A DNA stretch of 24,410 bases from a virus: positions 1 to 24,410 of the IMG/VR virus record IMGVR_UViG_3300023176_001598; one strand, given 5' to 3'. Positions 13,701 to 21,320 of the stretch are shown one piece after another. The notes under the pieces are model-generated. The model worked only from the letters and a program-made list of their open reading frames with translations. It searched no databases and was not told the DNA's origin. The first letter of the stretch is position 1, and each line of letters begins with the position of its first letter. The translations under genes and the position numbers were made by a program.

Positions 13701-14818
13701 AGCAATTAAAACTTTTACAAATGACTTTAAACATTGACAGAATGCGTGATAAATTGTCACAACAAATGACTGCTCGTGAAGCTAAAAGAATCAGAGATAA
13801 AGAAAAAGAAGTTAAGTTCTTAGAGTTAGCTGTGGAACAAGGTGTTGCAGAGCAATTAGATTTAGATGCTGCAAAAGAAGAATTAGATGAATTAAAAAAT
13901 CCATTATCTGATGCAGAAAGAAAAATATTAGAGCTACAAAAAGAAATTGCCGAAGCACAAAAGGTTGCATATGAAGCAAGAATAGAATCAGTATCTCCAG
14001 AAGTACTTGATGCTATGCAAAATGTTGTAGATAAAGAAAAAGAAATGTCTAATTTCGGTAATCAAGTAGCGGATGCTCAAAAAAATGTTGCTGAAGCTTA
14101 TGCTGCAGCTCGAATAGAAGCAGATAAGAACAAACAAAAACTTCACGAGTTAATGATTATGTATCCAAATATGCAGGGAATGATAAAAGAACTAGCAGAC
14201 TCAATTGGTATCCCAGCAGAGATTACTCAAGCAGTTTTAGTAGAAATGGAAAAAAGTAAAGCAGCATATGAAAGTGAATTATCTATTATGAATAGCGATT
14301 ATGAAGCTTTTATAAAAGAAATTGCTACTAAACCTATTGTATTCACTGCAGATACTTCACAAGTAGATGCAGCATTAGATAGACTTACTTCAACAGGAAG
14401 GTCTAGATTTATAACAGATATGTTTGGCGACCCAGATGAATATTTTGGTAGAGTAACACAATATTCAACAGCACCTTTAACAGAAACTGGTCGCAGTAGT
14501 GGTATTACTAATATATTCGGAAACCCAGATGAATATTTTGGTAGGTACAGTGGCGGCATAATTCCAGTAGGAAGATACTCAACAGTTGGTGAAGCAGGTC
14601 CAGAAAAAGTTATGTCTCTAAGAGGTGGTGGCTCAATGGTCTTCCCTAATAAAACAGGTGGAGGCGGAAATGGTATTACAGTAGATAATATGAATATCAA
14701 CATAACAGGATTACCAGCAGACCCAATCACAGCTAGAAAAGTTGCCTTAAATATTAGAAAAGAATTAACTAAACTTGAAAAAGAAGGTAACGCAGGAACA
14801 GGATTGTTAAATAGATAA
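10742..14818 (+). CDS. Tail tape measure protein
   Basis: At 1358 residues this is one of the longest genes, setting tail length; about 200 nm if 1.5 angstrom per residue applies. Residues 70-130 (ASKFEDSFAGIKKTVNAT, ELAGNIRRMAVDIP-like, LNAIGEIGGQLGI) match the TP901-type tape measure core. Membrane-type segments lie at about 42-69, 400-421 and 468-485, as expected for a protein that enters the host envelope. Residues 500-1190 are mainly coiled coil. The C-terminus has SGGIIPVGRYSTVGEAGPEKVMSL, the GxxxVGExGPE motif typical of tape measures, and a duplicated FG(D/N)PDEYFGR at 1228 and 1259. The start overlaps the previous stop and follows GGAGGAG. The stop overlaps the next ORF. No lytic transglycosylase or peptidase motif was seen. 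Confidence 0.93.
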   Translation: MASMDDIRVGLKVTVDEAQKQAVNQTEKMVAGLGAKVASMSTAATAGIGVVLAGVAGTAAAMIATVGAASKFEDSFAGIKKTVNATDVEFEKLAGNIRRMAVDIPVATSQLNAIGEIGGQLGISAAGLTKFIDTIAKLGVATRLSTESAALGLARLREIFQLSENDFDNLASTLVDLGNNFAAIEDEILNTALRLAAGGKIAGATAQDVLGIATALQAVGVQSQAGGTAVSRVFQQIRVAATTGGSALETFNKVAGDGFAELAETDAASAFNLFLQGLQDISNQGGNVIQVLEDLGLKQQRTIRALLSLAEAGDLVTESLVVANTAYAANIALNDEANKRFETFKSQTKLLGNAFQELRIEMGTAFLPIAKSMVTTLTTLFKAMDSNSDSVKGLTSTLVGFVAVIGAVGGIIGKALPGLMLFRNVQKLTGVAVGQVAANFKEYSDQLGGLTKEQLLQAQQSMMKFRKILLGFNLALIAGGIAYAVYRKRQENTLATSRRFIEITSVQEALTIKLAEATEKLEKAQSRANGGTSAAVEQAEAEVERLQEILTDVERTQVQTFFRAADFKLSDAEADELMDSYKDLFGALSKLSNDDLGIDFNAQIAEALSISEEDAIALYDKGIGAFFEAVMVGEAAGNYSLQKVRQIFAEISTEVGRGVDGLGFIAEDFPEEMKVLLEYASQLAQIQIAIGKNNMSEEVRIETLQRMVDAYNDANELTGKAAIKVDDLQKGTKLYNDVIQQEIQSLVGASEVTKDNSAAMQELADSFLDAAEQATNLIVELDKIDAIDVMSGDSIVAGFEKMNDRMIAGNFLMAEMTSKGFPAIAKAASEMAPGERIAYLTAQLQNSNSELQDMESYLISTKDGYQEFANVTDEGLQTIINSLTDGIEDETALKSLSNVFTEVSISQRAEELEILTQIVSMQKSSKAAAEAIADAQQKLASLTEDLVYQGITISQIDIRRMEAKEAQLAFEEAIAEYGAEGVITSNEQLKLLQMTLNIDRMRDKLSQQMTAREAKRIRDKEKEVKFLELAVEQGVAEQLDLDAAKEELDELKNPLSDAERKILELQKEIAEAQKVAYEARIESVSPEVLDAMQNVVDKEKEMSNFGNQVADAQKNVAEAYAAARIEADKNKQKLHELMIMYPNMQGMIKELADSIGIPAEITQAVLVEMEKSKAAYESELSIMNSDYEAFIKEIATKPIVFTADTSQVDAALDRLTSTGRSRFITDMFGDPDEYFGRVTQYSTAPLTETGRSSGITNIFGNPDEYFGRYSGGIIPVGRYSTVGEAGPEKVMSLRGGGSMVFPNKTGGGGNGITVDNMNINITGLPADPITARKVALNIRKELTKLEKEGNAGTGLLNR
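14430..14544 (+). repeat. 22-bp direct repeat in the tape measure C-terminus
   Basis: The 22 bases at 14430-14451 recur without change at 14523-14544, in frame and 93 bp apart. They encode most of the repeated PDEYFGR motif. The flanking TGRS(R/S)xIT(D/N)xFG is also duplicated in protein, so a segment of about 31 codons was duplicated, with the exact DNA match kept only at its core. Confidence 0.85.
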
Positions 14819-14940
14819 TGATAGATAACAAATATACAGATATTTTAAAACCTTGTGAATCAGATTTTAAATGTGGTAATTATTTTTATCATACAAAATA
14901 TAGATACTGTGAGCAGTGTAGAGCAAAGGATGTATGCTAA
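14818..14940 (+). CDS. 40-residue zinc-knuckle microprotein
   Basis: A short ORF fills exactly the gap between the tape measure and the distal tail gene: its ATG overlaps the tape measure stop (TAATG) and its TAA overlaps the next ATG at 14940, so it is translationally coupled at both ends. It encodes MIDNKYTDILKPCESDFKCG, then NYFYHTKYRYCEQCRAKDVC. Cysteines C13, C19, C31, C34 and C40 plus H25 could form a small zinc knuckle (CxxC at 31-34). It is too short for most gene finders. No family recognised. Similar short CxxC proteins appear elsewhere in phages without known role. A tail function or a nucleic-acid-binding role are both open. Confidence 0.65.
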   Translation: MIDNKYTDILKPCESDFKCGNYFYHTKYRYCEQCRAKDVC

Positions 14941-16202
14941 TGACTAATACACATCAAGTAACAATAGGCCATTTAAGTTTTACCTCTCCAGGTTCTTTAT
15001 CTTATAATTCTAGTGGTAGCGGTAGAAGTTATTCACTTAGTGGTATTCTTGCCCATACAGATTCATCTGGTATAGATGTAGATGAAAATAAATATATTAG
15101 AGATGAGCTAATGTCAATGGCTGCGTACGATTTAGTATATCCATTTTCATACACAGGTGATACTACAATGTCTGGATATGTAAAAGTAGAATCTGCCGAT
15201 GTAAGTATTTCTAGATTTGCTGGTGCAGGTATGAATTATAATGTAAGTTTACAATGGTTAGGTAATCCAGGTGAAGTCAGATTTGAATCACAATTTTCTG
15301 GTGCTCTTATAGATAATGACCACAGTGTAACAAGTACTGATTCTCAATTTTTTACATCTCCGGCTGGAGCATTTTCTATGGACATACCTTCTGTAGGTAC
15401 AGGTTCACCACCAGACCAAGAAGATAGAATAGCATCTTATGGAGACTCGACAGTTACATTAAAATATTTTAGCGGTTCAAATTTAAGAAACAATAATATA
15501 GAATTTGAATGTAACCCAGTAGATTATTTAAAAGGTGCTGTAAAAGTTTCTACAAATGGAAAAGTTAGAAACGGTCTTTATAGTCCAAACACGAATGTAG
15601 ACCAAGTAGTTTTAGAAAATGGTTTAGTTAAATTTGAATTAACAAATAGTAATACTGAATCTAGATTTACAACATCATTGTGGGAAAACGATGATTGGAG
15701 AAGTCCTAAAGAGTATGCTGTATCTAAAGGAAGTTCACAAACTGAATGGGATGGATGGAATACTGTACAGATAATTAAAAATTATCCAGAATGTGCAACA
15801 TTAAGATTTACTTCGCAAGCAAATACTGATGGCAGTGGTAGGTTGACATTTGATGTATCTCTTAGAAGAGGAGCAAGATATTTTAGTCTTGTTGTATCTT
15901 CTTATGGTACAGCTGATGAAATAAGAATAGAGAGAACTACTACAGAGGCAGCTACAGCAGGAACTGGTTACATAACCTCTTCTACTAATGACTCTGAAGG
16001 TAATTTTTATATTCTTGGTTCACCAAACACCTTTAGTTCTAATACAACTGATGGTGGAATTTACCTTACTGCTACACAGATGAAAGCATTTGTCGGATAT
16101 GTTCTTGACGGTACTTCAGCTGCTGGACAAAATACTGCAGAGAATATGAGAGATTCATATCTTGATTTTGTTTATGAGCATGTAAGGTCAATTAAGTCAT
16201 GA
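14940..16202 (+). CDS. Distal tail (Dit-like) minor tail protein
   Basis: Protein of the tail tip, 420 residues with the start at ATG 14940. ATG 14934 also is in frame, but 14940 gives the TAATG overlap and a 9-base spacing to AAAGGA, against 3 bases for 14934. It begins MTNTHQVTIGHLSFTSPG; after an 80-residue beta-rich section (YVKVESADVSISRFAGAGMN, VSLQWLGNPGEVRFES) comes a second large beta domain with SLWENDDWRSPKEY, FDVSLRRGARYFSLVVSSYG. The first section resembles Dit proteins, with their ring domain at the N-terminus; the remainder could be a galectin/carbohydrate-binding module as in evolved Dits. Its end overlaps the next start by ATGA. Assignment rests on position between tape measure and tip protein and on the beta pattern. 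Confidence 0.6.
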   Translation: MTNTHQVTIGHLSFTSPGSLSYNSSGSGRSYSLSGILAHTDSSGIDVDENKYIRDELMSMAAYDLVYPFSYTGDTTMSGYVKVESADVSISRFAGAGMNYNVSLQWLGNPGEVRFESQFSGALIDNDHSVTSTDSQFFTSPAGAFSMDIPSVGTGSPPDQEDRIASYGDSTVTLKYFSGSNLRNNNIEFECNPVDYLKGAVKVSTNGKVRNGLYSPNTNVDQVVLENGLVKFELTNSNTESRFTTSLWENDDWRSPKEYAVSKGSSQTEWDGWNTVQIIKNYPECATLRFTSQANTDGSGRLTFDVSLRRGARYFSLVVSSYGTADEIRIERTTTEAATAGTGYITSSTNDSEGNFYILGSPNTFSSNTTDGGIYLTATQMKAFVGYVLDGTSAAGQNTAENMRDSYLDFVYEHVRSIKS

Positions 16203-19200
16203 GTGTAAATGAAAAATTAATGGCTCCAGGCACATTTAGTGTCAATTTAAATTTAGAGCAAACACCTAACTCAATAGTAAACAAAATAGTACCTTGGGGA
16301 AACATTGTACTTACACCAACACGAGTACAAGCAGAAGAATTTACAGATGCTCAACTTCGTGATATGGCTAGGTATGTAGGTATTGTTACCGCTCAAGAAA
16401 TATCAGAAGAAGGAATAGAAATATCTGGAAAAGGTATTTTGGCCTATTTAGGAGATAGCGATTCTAGAGGTATGGTACTTGCAAGAAATGCAGGAACAGG
16501 TGCTGTTAGAAGTTTTAATAGAGATACTTTAGATGATGTAATTGATAGAAGTAGTTCTACACCTTATGGTATTTTAAGAGATGAAAGTGCTAATCAGAGA
16601 GCAGTAAGAAAAGGTACAGTAACAGAAGTTTCTTTTGACAATACAGTACTGCTTTTAAATTATGAAGGTAATGATGGTGATACTACAACATCAGATGGTT
16701 CAGAATTTACATCTAATCAAGTAATAACATTTACCGGAACATCAGATATCTCAAGTGAGCAAGCTAAGTTCGGTAATACAAGTCTTAACTTGACTACTGA
16801 CGGTTTTGTTACAGTTGCTGATAGACCAGAATTAGATTTAACTTATCAAGAGTTTACAGTTGAATGGTGGGAATATAGAACATCATCTAGTGGTAATCCT
16901 ACTGTATGGGCTAGAAACAATGACACATATGCACCTTGGATATTTGGTAAAGCTGTTTCTGGTAGAAATAAAGCATTTATTACACATGACGGACAAGGAT
17001 ATGGAACTGATGAAGATTTAAATATAGATATGGGTTCTATTGATTTAAACCAATGGAATCACTTTGCAATATCACATAAAGGCGATTTTTTTAGAACTTA
17101 TAAAAATGGTGTACAGATAGCTGAAGTAAAAAGGCCAGAATTATTTGTTAGAGTTAGTTCTGATTCTTTACAAATTGGAAAAGGACAAGACGGAAACTTC
17201 TTTGAAGGTTATCTTGATGGAATGGTAATAACTAGAGGGACAGCAAAGTATTGGGACGCATTCACTCCTAGTACATCAGCTCCTACAGCTACTACAGCTA
17301 ACAAAACTTATACTGGTAAACATTACTTAGAATCTGCATATAGGTCAATTAAAACTATTTGTACAGCTCTTGATGCAGAATTTAAAATGCAAAACGATGG
17401 AACTATTGATGTAGGACCTAGAAGTGCATTGTTTACTGGACACGAAGATAGTACACCAGAGGGAATGATTGTAAGAAGATTATCTGGTTCTGACCCAAAT
17501 ATCAAAGGTTATTCTGGTGTAGATTTAAGTACAGAATTTAATGCTGAAGATTATGTAAGTAGAGTTGAGCTAACTGCTTCACAAGTAGGTTCAACTATTA
17601 ACTTAGGACAAGCAGATGCTAAAGATGTGCCTTATAAAGATTTATTTGGTAACGAATTAGAAAGAATACAGATACTTGCTGAAAATGATATACCAGACAC
17701 TATGCGTGATATCAGAGCAGAAGCTTATTTAAATGAATATAATAAAATACAAAAAACTTTAAATGTAGGATTAGAAGATTACGATATATCTGGAGATATT
17801 GATGTTGGAGATATTATTTATGTCTACGACCCAGATGTAGGTTTTGAAGATACTGCAACAGATGCAGCTTTAGAAAATAGAGATAGATTTGAAATAACAT
17901 ATCAAGGCCAAATATTACATCCTATAAAAATTCGTGTTATGGGATTATCATTCCCTATATCAGATGATATGGGTGTTTTCTATCGTGATAAAGATGGTAA
18001 TTACACAGACTTAACAGATTATGTAGTTTTTGAAACCGGAATAACACAAATAGAAGTTGGTGCAACTACTAAAACAATTAACCAAGATTTGAGAGCAACT
18101 GGTGCAATTATATCTGGAGGTTCTACTAATGAGTTTACCGTTCCAGATGCACCAACAAATTTAGCATCTGCTACAGGAAGCTATCAAGATGGTAGTGGTA
18201 GGCCTTTTGCTTTTGCAAGATTAACTTGGGATGAACCAACTAATACAGATGGTTCAAGAATTACTGACGGAAATATGTATCGTGTTAGATATAGGCAAGT
18301 TACAGATGTTGACGGTAATAATTTAATTGATAGTAATGATAATCAAGTTAGTGATTACGAATATTTAACAGTAGCATTTGGAACACAAGCTGTAGTTATA
18401 AAAGGTTTAGGTCCTAGTAATACATATGAGTTTGGTGTTCAAGCGATAGACAACTCTGGTTTTTCTGGTGGGTATTCTATATTAACTGCAGTGCAGATGC
18501 CTGTTGATGCAACTGTTCCTCCTGCACCTGTAGCACCTACAGGAACTTATGGAGCAATAGCTTCTAATGCAGCACAAATTCAAATATCTCATAAATTAGC
18601 AGCTGCTGAAGATGCAGATGGTAATCCAATAGCATCGCCAACAAATTTTACCTTACCTAGAGATATCGACCACCTCAATGTTTACAGAAGTCAAGATTCC
18701 ACTTTTACTCCTAGTGCAAGTACATTTGTTGGAGAGATAGCAGCTAGAGCTGGACACATTGACGGAGAAATAACAGCAATAAATACTTTTATTGTAAGCA
18801 CAGCAGGTACTTGGTATTACAAACTTACAGCAGTTGATGTTGTAGGAAATGAATCAGACCCTTCTACTGCGCAGCAAGCAGAACACGAGCTAATAACAAA
18901 AGAGTATATTGCAGACGCAGAAATTACTACTGTAAAAATTGGAGAAGCACAAGTAACTGACGCAAAGATAGTTGACTTAACTGCTTCTAAGATTACAGCA
19001 GGAACTATTAGCGGTAAAGAAATAATAATTGACACAGATAGCGCTACTGACCCATCTAATCCAGTACTAGGAACAATACGAAGTGATAATTATGTTCAAA
19101 ATACATCTGGTTGGATAATTAAATCTAATGGAGATGTTGAGTTTGATTCTGGTACATTTAGAGGTGACATTACAGGTGCTACTGGAACATTTTCTGGAAG

Positions 19201-20860
19201 TTTATCTTCTGGAGTTTCTATTAGTGCTCCAGTAATAACTGGTGGAAGTATTACAGGTACATCTGGCTCCTTTACAGGAGATATTTCTGGTGCTAGTGGT
19301 ACATTTACTGGTGACTTATCTGGTGCAGATATTTCTGGTGGAACTATCGATATAGGTAGTGGGACTTTTCAAGTAGATTCATCTGGTAACTTAACAGCTA
19401 CTTCCGCAACTATTACAGGTTCAATATCATCAACATCTGGAACTATAGGTGGTTGGACAATAGGTTCAACAGACTTATCTTCTGGAAATATATCAATAGA
19501 TTCAACAGGAAGTATATCCGGTAATTATTCTGCTAGTACGGGTTGGAGAATACAGTCAGATGGAAGTGCAGATTTTAATAATGTAAATATAAGAGGTGAC
19601 CTTTTAGGTGTAGAACTTAAAGGAGATTTAGACTTTAACGGTGGAATATTAAGAACATCTACATCTGGAACAAGAGTTGAGATAACAGATAGTAATAATA
19701 AGGAAGGAGAAATATCTTTTATAACAACCTCTGGTTATACAGGGAGAATATCAGCTGCTTCTGGAACGCAATTTTTACTTGAAAATGGTGTTTTATCTGG
19801 AGAAATAAAACTTGCTTTAGGTTCTGCACAAGACGAAATAGAATTTCAAGCTACAAGAATAAACTTTTCTGACCCTCTCGGTTTAAATCCAATAATTGAA
19901 ATAAATGGAGGTACAAATACAAATAAAGTATTAGGGGTAAATAGTAGTGGTAGATTAGAATTTCAAAGCGGTGGCGCTAGTCCATATTACACAAGTGGTA
20001 TACAAATAAATGGTCTTCAAATGCAAGACGGTTACAACTTTGACATTGTAGGTAGTGGTGATATAACTGTTACAACTACAAGTAGCCCGTATAGAGCAAC
20101 AATTTCTCATGATGACTCAAATCATTCATTTCCAAATTTAGGACCTTCTGGCGGTGATTATGGAAGTTCTGGAAACGCTGCAAGACTTGACCACGGTCAT
20201 ATAGGAACTGGTATATCTCAAATAAACTCTCCATCAGTAGGTCTATTTAGTAGCTATACTTTTAATAGCGGTACTGGGGCATTTTCAATATCAACTACAA
20301 GGTATAATGCAAATAGCTATAGTTTTTATAATGTGTTTCCTACTTCTGGTAGTACATCTGATTTAGGCAATAATTTTGGTAATGGTAGATGGAGAAGACT
20401 ATATACTTTAAATCAACCAGATGTATCTTCTGATGAACGACTAAAAGAAAACATTATAGACTTGCCTTATGGATTAGATTACATAAATTCTTTAGAACCT
20501 AAACAGTACAATCTTAAAAGGGTATTAATACGAGGATGTAACACTTGCAATCATCCTGTAGATGAAGGTGTAACAGAATGTTCTACTTGTCAAGAAAATG
20601 GTAATGTATCTAATATAGTTGATAATCTTGATGTCACTGGAGAAAAAGTAGGAGTTAAAAATTTTGGATTTATAGCACAAGATTTAATTACAACTCCTCC
20701 AGAACCAAATGTTGACATAGCATTAGTAGATTATGATGAAAATTCAGATGAATATGGTGTTAGATACAATGAACTTATCGCACCATTAGTAAAAGCAGTA
20801 CAAGAACTCTCAGCTAAAAATGATGAGTTACAATTAAGAATAGAAGCCTTGGAGGGATAA
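16199..20860 (+). CDS. Giant tail tip/fibre protein: hub, LamG insertion, FnIII modules, beta repeats, S74 chaperone
   Basis: 1553 residues, start overlapping the previous stop (ATGA). Residues 1-140 and 370-645 together look like a tail hub (Tal/gp27-like) region: PWGNIVLTPTRV..., GILAYLG, then TICTALDAEFKMQNDGTI and DYDISGDIDVGDIIYVYDP. Between them, residues 145-365 form an inserted concanavalin/LamG-like lectin (SLNLTTDGFVTVAD, FTVEWWEY, NQWNHFAISHKG, YLDGMVITRGTAKY). Two fibronectin-III-like modules follow (about 649-765 and 776-890). Residues 985-1130 hold Gly/Ser/Thr repeats of the SGTFTGD type, likely a beta-helical shaft. From about residue 1410, SSDERLKENI through FGFIAQD to a terminal coiled coil is the S74 intramolecular chaperone, which trims itself after trimerisation. 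It contains an extra zinc-knuckle loop (C1447, C1450, C1461, C1464). It is the likely receptor-binding protein. Confidence 0.85.
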   Translation: MSVNEKLMAPGTFSVNLNLEQTPNSIVNKIVPWGNIVLTPTRVQAEEFTDAQLRDMARYVGIVTAQEISEEGIEISGKGILAYLGDSDSRGMVLARNAGTGAVRSFNRDTLDDVIDRSSSTPYGILRDESANQRAVRKGTVTEVSFDNTVLLLNYEGNDGDTTTSDGSEFTSNQVITFTGTSDISSEQAKFGNTSLNLTTDGFVTVADRPELDLTYQEFTVEWWEYRTSSSGNPTVWARNNDTYAPWIFGKAVSGRNKAFITHDGQGYGTDEDLNIDMGSIDLNQWNHFAISHKGDFFRTYKNGVQIAEVKRPELFVRVSSDSLQIGKGQDGNFFEGYLDGMVITRGTAKYWDAFTPSTSAPTATTANKTYTGKHYLESAYRSIKTICTALDAEFKMQNDGTIDVGPRSALFTGHEDSTPEGMIVRRLSGSDPNIKGYSGVDLSTEFNAEDYVSRVELTASQVGSTINLGQADAKDVPYKDLFGNELERIQILAENDIPDTMRDIRAEAYLNEYNKIQKTLNVGLEDYDISGDIDVGDIIYVYDPDVGFEDTATDAALENRDRFEITYQGQILHPIKIRVMGLSFPISDDMGVFYRDKDGNYTDLTDYVVFETGITQIEVGATTKTINQDLRATGAIISGGSTNEFTVPDAPTNLASATGSYQDGSGRPFAFARLTWDEPTNTDGSRITDGNMYRVRYRQVTDVDGNNLIDSNDNQVSDYEYLTVAFGTQAVVIKGLGPSNTYEFGVQAIDNSGFSGGYSILTAVQMPVDATVPPAPVAPTGTYGAIASNAAQIQISHKLAAAEDADGNPIASPTNFTLPRDIDHLNVYRSQDSTFTPSASTFVGEIAARAGHIDGEITAINTFIVSTAGTWYYKLTAVDVVGNESDPSTAQQAEHELITKEYIADAEITTVKIGEAQVTDAKIVDLTASKITAGTISGKEIIIDTDSATDPSNPVLGTIRSDNYVQNTSGWIIKSNGDVEFDSGTFRGDITGATGTFSGSLSSGVSISAPVITGGSITGTSGSFTGDISGASGTFTGDLSGADISGGTIDIGSGTFQVDSSGNLTATSATITGSISSTSGTIGGWTIGSTDLSSGNISIDSTGSISGNYSASTGWRIQSDGSADFNNVNIRGDLLGVELKGDLDFNGGILRTSTSGTRVEITDSNNKEGEISFITTSGYTGRISAASGTQFLLENGVLSGEIKLALGSAQDEIEFQATRINFSDPLGLNPIIEINGGTNTNKVLGVNSSGRLEFQSGGASPYYTSGIQINGLQMQDGYNFDIVGSGDITVTTTSSPYRATISHDDSNHSFPNLGPSGGDYGSSGNAARLDHGHIGTGISQINSPSVGLFSSYTFNSGTGAFSISTTRYNANSYSFYNVFPTSGSTSDLGNNFGNGRWRRLYTLNQPDVSSDERLKENIIDLPYGLDYINSLEPKQYNLKRVLIRGCNTCNHPVDEGVTECSTCQENGNVSNIVDNLDVTGEKVGVKNFGFIAQDLITTPPEPNVDIALVDYDENSDEYGVRYNELIAPLVKAVQELSAKNDELQLRIEALEG

Positions 20861-21033
20861 TGCACGAATTAACAGAAGAAGAAAAAGAAGCTATTTTATT
20901 ATTACAAATAAAACAGGCTCGTGAAATATTATATGGAGCTCAAAATCTAAATGAAGATGAAGAAACCATAAATCATTTACAATCAAAAGTTGATACATTA
21001 GAAGCTAATTATTTAGAACAATTCGGTGAATAA
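20860..21033 (+). CDS. 57-residue helical acidic protein
   Basis: A short ORF coupled to both neighbours by TAATG overlaps, with GGAGGG upstream of the ATG. It encodes MHELTEEEKEAILLLQIKQA and ends KVDTLEANYLEQFGE; nearly all residues favour helix, with heptad-like leucines and isoleucines, so a two-helix coiled coil is likely. Such small helical proteins often lie after S74 tip proteins; function unknown. Possibly a fibre assembly chaperone or a lysis-associated helper (inference only). Confidence 0.65.
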   Translation: MHELTEEEKEAILLLQIKQAREILYGAQNLNEDEETINHLQSKVDTLEANYLEQFGE

Positions 21034-21320
21034 TGGCTGAAGAAAAACCTAAGAAAAAATCATTTGATTATAAATTATTATCACATGCAGATAAATTACA
21101 AATGGTTTTAGAACAATTACTTGGATTAGAAGAAACTATGTTTATGCATAATATAAATATGCTAGATAAAGACCATTCAGAATATAATGCTTGGTTAGCT
21201 ACTAGAAAAGAAATAGAAATAGAGATTATGAGATTGAGAACCATATTTGAAAAACTTGGAGGAAATTGGGAGTTAGTACAAAACGAACAAGAAGTTAACG
21301 AATATGGGGAACCAATCTAA
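21033..21320 (+). CDS. 95-residue helical protein of unknown function
   Basis: Begins MAEEKPKKKSFDYKLLSHAD (disordered basic start), then two long amphipathic helices (LQMVLEQLLGLEETMFMHNI; WLATRKEIEIEIMRLRTIFE) and a polar end (NEQEVNEYGEPI). No signal peptide or membrane segment. It overlaps both neighbours by TAATG; GGTGA is a weak ribosome site, consistent with coupled translation. It follows a similar small helical protein and precedes a fibre protein, so the two may work together in fibre assembly, but this is only a contextual guess. Confidence 0.65.
   Translation: MAEEKPKKKSFDYKLLSHADKLQMVLEQLLGLEETMFMHNINMLDKDHSEYNAWLATRKEIEIEIMRLRTIFEKLGGNWELVQNEQEVNEYGEPI

Noticed and set aside
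14299-14730. Minus-strand ORF of 143 residues opposite the tape measure C-terminus
   Set aside because: The plus-strand frame has conserved tape measure motifs; the minus product is Pro/Val/Ile-rich without recognisable fold or start signals.
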